From Coraliomargarita sp. CAG:312 (lineage in GTDB: Bacteria; Verrucomicrobiota; Verrucomicrobiia; Opitutales; Intestinicryptomonadaceae), in assembly GCA_000438015.1 (NCBI GenBank), contig FR901610.1:58528-71395 (forward strand): a stretch of 12,868 nucleotides of DNA, given 5' to 3'. Positions 1 through 5,569 of this stretch are shown here, piece by piece (the first letter of the stretch is position 1; each line of letters starts with the position of its first letter). Below the pieces are notes generated by a model that did not search any database, was not told where the DNA came from, and saw nothing but the letters and a program-made list of their open reading frames with translations. The position numbers and the translations under genes were made by a program.

Positions 1-194
1 GCGGCGGGCGCAATCCACAAAACCGACGACGCAAACAAAGAAAATCCGAATGGCGCAAAAAAATTCCCATAACTTCTAAAAGACACCGCAGCCAACATTC
101 CTGCGCCTCCTGCAAAAGCGCCCGCAAGGGCGGTAGCCATATGGCCGCCAAGCTTTATATGATGGTAGTACGGCAAAAATTGGAGTATGTCCAT
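1..194 (-). CDS. partial hydrophobic membrane protein (3' end beyond window)
   Basis: An open minus-strand frame runs from an ATG at 194 to the left edge without a stop, giving 64 visible codons. The product starts MDILQFLPYYHHIKLGG and continues with Ala/Gly/Phe-rich stretches (about residues 20-40 and 46-64) that look like two membrane segments. The frame stays open upstream to a TAA at 234-236, but that stretch lies inside a hairpin and has no other ATG. No Shine-Dalgarno motif precedes the ATG. I do not recognise the family. The His pair and His-Met near residues 11-19 may or may not be functional. It lies just downstream of the lipoprotein gene on the same strand, only 10 nt after a hairpin, so it could be a readthrough gene of that unit. 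Confidence 0.5.
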   Translation of the reverse strand, partial: MDILQFLPYYHHIKLGGHMATALAGAFAGGAGMLAAVSFRSYGNFFAPFGFSLFASSVLWIAPA

Positions 195-204
195 ATATGC
201 AATA

Positions 205-235
205 AAAGTCTTGCCGCAACCTACGGCAAGACTTT
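205..235 (-). terminator. hairpin, probable rho-independent terminator after the lipoprotein gene
   Basis: A perfect 12-bp inverted repeat (aaagtcttgccg at 205-216 and cggcaagacttt at 224-235) with a 7-nt loop lies 23 nt past the lipoprotein stop. Read on the minus strand the stem is followed by a short interrupted U-tract (TTTTATT, counting the last stem bases). On the plus strand it is followed by A residues, so it would act only on minus transcripts. The U-tract is weak, so termination may be partial. The next possible start codon is 10 nt away. Confidence 0.6.
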
Positions 236-258
236 AAAAAAAATCTTCTGCTTGCGGA

Positions 259-660
259 TTAGCGGCGTTCTAGCAAGCGCATATTCTTTGTAATAGCGTT
301 GAATATCTGCTGGCTCTTCATCAGGTTTCCAGAACCAAAACTAATCTCTATGGCAACCTCCTCGTTCGGAAGCTGCTCAAGCGATACTACAATCTGCTCG
401 TCAAGCAGCGCCCTTGCGTATACCAGCCAGGAGTTGTTTCCGGGAATTTGTCCCACCCTAAAATATTTCAAGTCCTCCAACGCCAAATTGGTCGCTCTAA
501 AAGCGGTATTTATATTTCCCACGACCTTTCCGCTGAAAGTCCCGGAAATCTCATCGTAAGAAGCCATTGGGAAAGACGGCGAGTCAACAACGACATTTGT
601 CGTGCAGGAACAAAGCAATATCCCGATAGATGAAAGGGCTAAATATATTATTTTTTTCAT
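259..660 (-). CDS. small putative lipoprotein (DUF3568-like)
   Basis: The 133-residue product begins with a lipoprotein signal: two lysines, a hydrophobic run, then a lipobox LCSC with the likely lipidated cysteine at residue 19. The mature part of about 115 residues contains SGTFSGKVVGNINTAFRATN (from residue about 39) and the short motif VAIEISFGSG. This pattern of a beta strand, a helix with alternating Ala/Leu, then strands, resembles the DUF3568 family of small bacterial lipoproteins, whose function is unknown. The resemblance is from memory of the family, not from a search. The start is the ATG at 660; no ribosome-binding motif precedes it. It lies 103 nt after the PAS sensor gene on the same strand and ends before a hairpin at 205-235, so it may be the last gene of that transcript or have its own promoter. 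Confidence 0.75.
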   Translation of the reverse strand: MKKIIYLALSSIGILLCSCTTNVVVDSPSFPMASYDEISGTFSGKVVGNINTAFRATNLALEDLKYFRVGQIPGNNSWLVYARALLDEQIVVSLEQLPNEEVAIEISFGSGNLMKSQQIFNAITKNMRLLERR

Positions 661-763
661 AATAGTTTATATCATGCCAATGATTTTATTGTTTGCAACA
701 TTTTTAATCGGAGGATTTGCAATCTTTGCAAAGTTTTTCTGACCGCCCATTAACAAGCGGCTT

Positions 764-2629
764 TTAAGATATCCCGGCGGAAAGCTCTTTAAATGTTCCG
801 ACAACCCCGACAATATTTCCGTATTTTAAGACTCCAGCCATAGATATTTCCATAATGCGCAGCTCCCCGTCTTCAGAGTCGCTATAGCTTAATATTAATA
901 CTTTTCTATCGACCTTTCCGGATAAAATTTCCTCCAAAACACTCCTGGTGTTTGCGCGGGCTTCGGGCACAATTGCATCGAAAAAATCCTCCAAGTTATT
1001 AAAGGGCAAAATATCGTCCGGACCGCTTATAACTTCAAAACCGTAAGTTTTAACATCCATATACCAAACGCAAGCCCCGCACGCCCTCATAGCCAAATCG
1101 AGGCTGTTCTTTAGATTCTCAAGAGAGCGCGACCTCGCCAGCTGTTCGGTAAAATCCAAAAATGCCAAAATATAGCACCATTTTTCGCCGTCTCCAAAAA
1201 ACACCGGAGCGCCGCGGCATACAATGCGTTTTTTGCCGCTTAGAGATGTTTCAAAATATCCTGAATCGGAAACCGAATCAAAATCGTACATCAATATTGT
1301 GTCAACTGGCTTTGAACTTCTTACGGCAGACTTTATTTCGTCGGATAAATTTGGATCTTTGAAAATATTTAGAGAGCCCACCAGAGAGTCTTTTCTTCCG
1401 CACATTCCGAATATAATTTTGTCGGCATCGTTGGCGGTAATTAAAAAGCCTGAATCGTCGTAAATCTCTATGCCAATGGGAAGAGAGTTTAATGTGGCGC
1501 CAAGACGCTTGTATAGCGCCCTGTTTTTCTCCGACAATTTTCTATATTTCCTATTTAGGAAAAACTCTCCGATTATTATTCCGAACAAAAGCGCGATAAA
1601 AGCGCCAGACAACACAATTGGAGGGAAATACCGGACAAAGAAAGACGGAGGCGAGTTGATTATCGCAGCCCTGCCAGGGACAAGGGAATCGTCTATATTC
1701 CATCTAAGCAAGGCTTCATAGTTATATATTGGAATGGGCGGAATAGATTCGGCCTTACTGCCGCCAACACCTCCCGTTCGCAGGATTTTAAGGGTTCTTT
1801 CGGCCGCAATCCTTCCATTTTCGGAAGCATTTACCAAGTATCCCCCGACAAATCCGCTCTCCACAAGATTGTCTATCACCGTAAAGACGGGAACATTGCA
1901 GACTTTCGCAAGCGCGGGATAAATTATCTGCGGATTGTGGTACAGCCCTTTGTCGTCGCGCTGCCAAGTGAGCAAAATTACCGCGCTTCCTTGTGGGAAC
2001 CCGCTGGCGGACTCCAAAAAATCCTCTGCGGAATCGGCGTCTAATCCGTATGAAAATTCAACCGTTTTCGAATATTTTTCAAGCTGGCGCTTTGCCGCGC
2101 GGATGTAAAAATTTCCAGTGTCGGTTTTGTCGGAAATAACATAAACCTTGCCGAGTTCCGGGAGCATCTTTCTTGCGGCTTCAAAAGTTTTATCAACCCC
2201 TATTTCCGCCGCGCAAACGGCAATATTTTCCGCCGGGCTGCCGCCTTCCCAGACAGAGGCTATAACAACCGGAAGCGCGCATCCACCATCCCTGCAAACA
2301 TCCACGACAGCCTCTGCAGCCTCCAAGTCCGAAGCCACAACTACATCGGCCTTTGAGCCGCTCTTGAGAATCGCCGACAGCATGCGGCGCCTGACATCCC
2401 TATCCGATATATTTTTGGAATCCAAATAGATGTTTCTTAAATCCACATCGAATTCCGAAGATTTCAAAGCCTTCTCAAATGCATCCCTGACTTTGCCGGT
2501 CCAAATATGGTTGTCGTGGTAAGACCCTACAAAGACGACATTTTTTCTGGCATTATCCAAAGCTCCCAGCAAGTTTGCCGCAAACGCTAGCAAACAAATC
2601 GCAAATAAAACTTTTTTTATGCGCCTCAT
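764..2629 (-). CDS. membrane sensor: substrate-binding-like periplasmic domain, TM, two PAS domains, no kinase
   Basis: The 621-residue protein has a signal peptide (residues 1-23) and a periplasmic region of about 27-310 resembling the ABC_sub_bind (PF04392) type found as a sensor in bacterial hybrid kinases; key segments are VVFVGSYHDNHIWTGK and a repeated alpha/beta pattern. One membrane helix follows (about 337-357), then a charged linker, a first PAS-like domain (about 370-495, ending in an FLDFTEQ PAC-like motif) and a second PAS-like domain (about 503-616, ending GVVGTFKEL). The protein stops right there, where related sensors continue into a histidine kinase or other output domain. 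No kinase, GGDEF or regulator coding sequence remains downstream to 660. It presumably signals by protein-protein contact, or has lost its output. It follows the methyltransferase-like gene by 18 nt, suggesting co-transcription. Ligand unknown. Confidence 0.8.
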   Translation of the reverse strand: MRRIKKVLFAICLLAFAANLLGALDNARKNVVFVGSYHDNHIWTGKVRDAFEKALKSSEFDVDLRNIYLDSKNISDRDVRRRMLSAILKSGSKADVVVASDLEAAEAVVDVCRDGGCALPVVIASVWEGGSPAENIAVCAAEIGVDKTFEAARKMLPELGKVYVISDKTDTGNFYIRAAKRQLEKYSKTVEFSYGLDADSAEDFLESASGFPQGSAVILLTWQRDDKGLYHNPQIIYPALAKVCNVPVFTVIDNLVESGFVGGYLVNASENGRIAAERTLKILRTGGVGGSKAESIPPIPIYNYEALLRWNIDDSLVPGRAAIINSPPSFFVRYFPPIVLSGAFIALLFGIIIGEFFLNRKYRKLSEKNRALYKRLGATLNSLPIGIEIYDDSGFLITANDADKIIFGMCGRKDSLVGSLNIFKDPNLSDEIKSAVRSSKPVDTILMYDFDSVSDSGYFETSLSGKKRIVCRGAPVFFGDGEKWCYILAFLDFTEQLARSRSLENLKNSLDLAMRACGACVWYMDVKTYGFEVISGPDDILPFNNLEDFFDAIVPEARANTRSVLEEILSGKVDRKVLILSYSDSEDGELRIMEISMAGVLKYGNIVGVVGTFKELSAGIS

Positions 2630-2647
2630 GAAAAAATTATCCGCCGG

Positions 2648-3154
2648 CTAGTTATCCCGCTTTTCACCATCGGGAAGTTCCCACCTTGAAAGGCGCGGAA
2701 TCCACCTTGGAACCGATTTTTTATAAAGGATATAGTCTCCTCCAAAACGCTTTTCAAGCCCCTTTTCCTCAACAAAAATAAAATAAACCGTATTTATTAT
2801 GAAGAAAACAACCGTCCAAGTTAGAATCTGGAACGACCCCAACAGCATCGACTCGCCCAACAACATCGCAAGCACCCCGCTGAGCATGGGATTTCGAACG
2901 AAACAATACGGACCTTTTACAACAAGATTCTGTGTCGGAGCCCATGGCGCGAGCGTCCCCTTGCCGACTTTCCAAAATAGAACCATCGTCCAGACCGCCA
3001 GCGCCGCACCCGCAAAAAACGATATAAATCCCAAAGCCAAAAACAAGCTCGACGGCAGCGCAAATTTATAACCGCCAAAATATAAAAACAATGCCGGAAT
3101 TACCACCAGCGCGTTAAACGGCAATACTAATACAGCTTTAATCCACTCGCTCAT
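2648..3154 (-). CDS. isoprenylcysteine carboxyl methyltransferase / PEMT-like membrane protein
   Basis: The 168-residue protein has four or five hydrophobic segments (about 8-26, 36-61, 92-106, 108-128). It carries the family's signature pieces: GPYCFVRNPM (81-90), which matches the G-P-Y-x-x-x-R-N-P-x motif of the ICMT/PEMT superfamily, and the C-terminal EEKGLEKRFGGDYILYKKSVPRWIP block (129-153), where E-E-x-x-L-x-x-x-F-G-x-x-Y-x-x-Y-x-x-x-V-P-R is typical. Family members bind S-adenosylmethionine at the membrane and methylate lipids or small hydrophobic acceptors. The bacterial substrates are usually unknown, and so is this one. The length is normal for bacterial members. It is the first gene of a pair with the PAS sensor. 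The start is the ATG at 3154, with no Shine-Dalgarno motif and AT-rich DNA upstream. Confidence 0.88.
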   Translation of the reverse strand: MSEWIKAVLVLPFNALVVIPALFLYFGGYKFALPSSLFLALGFISFFAGAALAVWTMVLFWKVGKGTLAPWAPTQNLVVKGPYCFVRNPMLSGVLAMLLGESMLLGSFQILTWTVVFFIINTVYFIFVEEKGLEKRFGGDYILYKKSVPRWIPRLSRWELPDGEKRDN

Positions 3155-3461
3155 GATTTGAATTTACTAAGACATCTCGGGATTTCAACAAAAAAGCCGA
3201 CTTTATTGCATCAATATTTGAGATTATTTTATAGTTTTAAATATCATAAAGGGGACAAACCCGGCGCGGGAAAAGCTTCAAATGCCAGAAACGCAATTTA
3301 ATAATCGAGTTTCCCGCAAAAATATAAACAAGGAGGAACCTTTCATCAAGGTTCCCCCCATACAATTGCAGTAAAAAAAAACGTATAGCGGTTGCAAAGC
3401 GGGCAATAAGCGCGCCGCAAAATCCGAAGACTCTGCGGCGGGCGTTTTGAGGAATAAATCC
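3155..3461. other. 307-nt intergenic region between the oxidoreductase and methyltransferase genes
   Basis: No credible gene is present on either strand. Reading in the transcription direction (minus), it holds the 3' trailer of the oxidoreductase gene, a GC hairpin near 3413-3440 (cgccgca/tgcggcg, 14-nt loop, no U-tract), a run of nine T (3381-3373), and the strong terminator at 3331-3359. AT-rich DNA before the methyltransferase gene then contains a possible -10 box TATAAA (3233-3228), with TTGTCC (3258-3253) upstream. Their 19-bp spacing is too wide to be a confident sigma-70 promoter. Confidence 0.6.
3331..3359 (-). terminator. rho-independent terminator of the FAD oxidoreductase gene
   Basis: Read on the minus strand, GGAACCTT pairs with AAGGTTCC across a 5-nt loop (GATGA). 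The stem extends with further G-C and two G-U pairs to about 12 bp (3359 to 3331) and is followed by TGTTTATATTTTT. It lies about 100 nt after the oxidoreductase stop codon and before the methyltransferase gene, so it separates the two transcription units. Confidence 0.75.
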
Positions 3462-5432
3462 CTACGCCTCCACTCTTATCTCTTTTATAATAGCGTTGGG
3501 ATCTCCGTTGGTTGCGGAAACTTGAACCTTTAAAGCCTTTGCCAAAACAGGCTCAAACTTGTTTACAACAAGCTTTTGGTAATTGTTTTTTACATCGGCT
3601 AAGACCTTCTCGGAACCGTCCTCTAAAACCGCCGTCACCTTGTAGTCTTTTACAATTTTAGGCTGAGGCCCGCGAACCATTGTCTTCAACAAATAATCCG
3701 ATCCAGTCTGGGACAGCGGAGTATTTCCGGGCTCAAATATAAAACGACCCGGCGAAAACTTTTGTGGAGACCGCCAATCCAGCCTAATCCAAGGGCTAGA
3801 TGAAACGGGTGCAACCCACCGGTTTTTATTTTGCTTTGGAAGGTCTATCGTTATTCCGCTTATGACATTTTCCGGCGAGGAGTCGGCTATTGACTCGGAA
3901 GCCGTCACTTTGGCGCTGCGCGCCAAATCCGCAGGATCTTCATTTTTTAACCCTAGAATGGTTTGGTCGTCGCGCAACAAAGTCTGCTGCAACTGCTTAA
4001 CCTTTTCCGGATTCGCCCTAAGTTGCGCCGGAGTTATTTTATCGTCAACGCATATTACGGCGGCAGTGCCAACAGCTTGGCCAACCGCGGCACACGTGGA
4101 CATGACGCGCGTGGAGCTGAAAGCCACATGCGAACAGCTTATGTTTCTGCCGGCCATCATCAAGTTTTTAACCTTGTTTGAATAAAGGCTTGAGAATGGA
4201 ATATTATAGCATGGCACATGCCCTTTTTGCCTGCAGGGATGGCGGTCGGACGCATAGAAGCCCTTGGCCGGATGGTCGTCCATAGACCAGCCTCCAACTG
4301 CAACTGAATCGTCAAATTCCTTCCATTTGCCTTCGATATCGTGCTGTGTCATCAGATGCTCCCCGCGAATCCTGTTCGTATCCCTGCGTCCTGGAAGCAT
4401 TCCGATTGTTTCAAGCGCGCGATTTTCCACGCCTTCGTATTTGCCGCTATTCTTTATGTAGTCCCATACGCCCATGACTATGGACAGAAGCTCAAAACGC
4501 AGCATTTCGTTGTCCCTTATCGCGTCGTAAACGCCCCCAAGCTCTATCCACCAGTAGCCGTAGGAAAGCCCGTCGCCTTTTATGCTGCGGAACTTCATTT
4601 GTTCGGGAGTAATTTTCTTAGCCCAAGACGGCGGGACAAAAGGCATAGGCTTATCGTGCAAGCGCGAGGTAATCATAAGAGTGGAACCTTGCCGCGTGCC
4701 GATCTCGTCAAAGTCTGCAAGGGACTCCCCGTAAGCGTCAACGCCTTCCCTGCCAGTCATAATTTCGGCTCCCGCCTCCATTCCAAGGCGGCAGTCACCA
4801 GTGGCGTCGACAAATATTTCCGCCTCAATGCGGTATCCTTGAAGAGTAGTGTCCGAACGCACCCATGCCGCTGTTATCTTATCGCCATCGGTCTCGGTTT
4901 TATATAATGTGGCATCCAAAATCAAGGTGAGATTCGGCTGGCTCACGCACTTGTCATACAGAATGAAGTCCCACATTTCCCAAGCAAGCTGCGGATTGTG
5001 CGCCGCGTTTTCGAGTTTCAACTCCTCTATTATTCCGCCTTCGCGCCATCCTACGCGCTCTGGGTTGACCCCCAGGGGATGCATTCTAACCTCCGAACTT
5101 GAATTGCCTCCAAGCCGCGAGCGGTCTTGCACTAAAATGACTTTCTTGCCTTTTCGAGCCGCGCTTAGTGCGGCGGATATGCCAGCCAATCCCCCGCCGG
5201 CAACCAAAAGGTCGCACTTTAAATCCACCCGTTTCATAAAGAACTCGCCGGCCAAATTCTTAGCGTCTTTGGGCGCCTGAATTTTCTGCAAACGCGCGGA
5301 ATTTTCATCACTCGGCAAAGGGCGCGCAAGCACCTGCGGAGCTTTTACTACTACGGAATATCCCAACATAGACGCGGCTGCGGAAGCCAAAAAACCGCGT
5401 CTTCCAAATTTTTTTCCTGAAGATTTGTCCAT
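3462..5432 (-). CDS. Tat-exported FAD-dependent oxidoreductase with C-terminal discoidin-like domain
   Basis: With the ATG at 5432 the protein has 656 residues. The N-terminus is a twin-arginine-type signal: GRRGFLASAAASML with the arginines at 11-12, a hydrophobic stretch, and a likely cleavage after VLA (about residue 36). This is typical of a cofactor protein folded before export. The dinucleotide-binding fold follows: GGGLAG at 79-84, SRLGGNSSSE at 105-114, and the second FAD motif DATGD at 209-213. Near the end of the catalytic part is AGRNISCSHVAFSSTRVMST. This pattern fits the FAD_oxidored family (PF12831). The last 150 or so residues, starting near ARSAKVTASESIADSS, look like a discoidin (F5/8 type C) carbohydrate-binding beta-sandwich. 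The substrate is unknown; a sugar or glycan derivative is a guess. A TTG at 5456 would add 8 residues before the Tat signal; the ATG is preferred. It is a single-gene unit ending at 3331-3359. Confidence 0.9.
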   Translation of the reverse strand: MDKSSGKKFGRRGFLASAAASMLGYSVVVKAPQVLARPLPSDENSARLQKIQAPKDAKNLAGEFFMKRVDLKCDLLVAGGGLAGISAALSAARKGKKVILVQDRSRLGGNSSSEVRMHPLGVNPERVGWREGGIIEELKLENAAHNPQLAWEMWDFILYDKCVSQPNLTLILDATLYKTETDGDKITAAWVRSDTTLQGYRIEAEIFVDATGDCRLGMEAGAEIMTGREGVDAYGESLADFDEIGTRQGSTLMITSRLHDKPMPFVPPSWAKKITPEQMKFRSIKGDGLSYGYWWIELGGVYDAIRDNEMLRFELLSIVMGVWDYIKNSGKYEGVENRALETIGMLPGRRDTNRIRGEHLMTQHDIEGKWKEFDDSVAVGGWSMDDHPAKGFYASDRHPCRQKGHVPCYNIPFSSLYSNKVKNLMMAGRNISCSHVAFSSTRVMSTCAAVGQAVGTAAVICVDDKITPAQLRANPEKVKQLQQTLLRDDQTILGLKNEDPADLARSAKVTASESIADSSPENVISGITIDLPKQNKNRWVAPVSSSPWIRLDWRSPQKFSPGRFIFEPGNTPLSQTGSDYLLKTMVRGPQPKIVKDYKVTAVLEDGSEKVLADVKNNYQKLVVNKFEPVLAKALKVQVSATNGDPNAIIKEIRVEA

Positions 5433-5569
5433 AACAATATATATTTTTTTCCCCAATACAGGTTAAGCAACTACGAAAAAAAGCTCCCATTGTCAACAAA
5501 AGCCTGCTAGATTAAATTAAAATCTTTTATTATGCTTGAAAAATTGTCCGACTCTGCGAGTATCGGGAA
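5433..5569. promoter_or_regulatory. divergent promoter region of the oxidoreductase gene and the TPR-ExbBD operon
   Basis: These 137 nt separate the outward-facing gene blocks and must hold the start signals for both. The centre contains TTGTCAA at 5490-5496. Read rightward it gives a good -35 (TTGTCA); read leftward it gives a perfect consensus -35 (TTGACA, 5496-5491). Leftward, the hexamer at 17 bp (TAGTTG) is a poor -10, so the minus-strand promoter is uncertain. The flanks are rich in A and T tracts. No clear operator palindrome was found. Confidence 0.4.
5490..5518 (+). promoter_or_regulatory. predicted sigma-70-type promoter for the TPR-ExbB-ExbD operon
   Basis: TTGTCA (5490-5495, five of six consensus bases) is followed after exactly 17 bp by TAAATT (5513-5518, four of six). 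This would start transcription near 5525 and leave a leader of about 45 nt before the ATG at 5570. It is the best plus-strand match between the divergent genes. The assignment is from pattern only. Confidence 0.4.

Noticed and set aside
1..10. The same 10-mer gcggcgggcg at 1-10 and 3435-3444 as a dispersed repeat
   Set aside because: It is short and GC-rich, one copy lies in coding DNA, and there is no flanking similarity.
3413..3440. GC-rich hairpin just after the oxidoreductase stop as terminator
   Set aside because: It has no U-tract behind it and a 14-nt loop; the hairpin at 3331-3359 fits much better.
4341..4907. Plus-strand open frame of 188 codons inside the oxidoreductase gene
   Set aside because: It is antisense to strongly conserved FAD-protein sequence and has no recognisable domain.
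5433..5456. TTG start at 5456 for the oxidoreductase
   Set aside because: It adds eight residues before the Tat signal and uses a rare start codon; the ATG at 5432 gives a normal Tat N-terminus.
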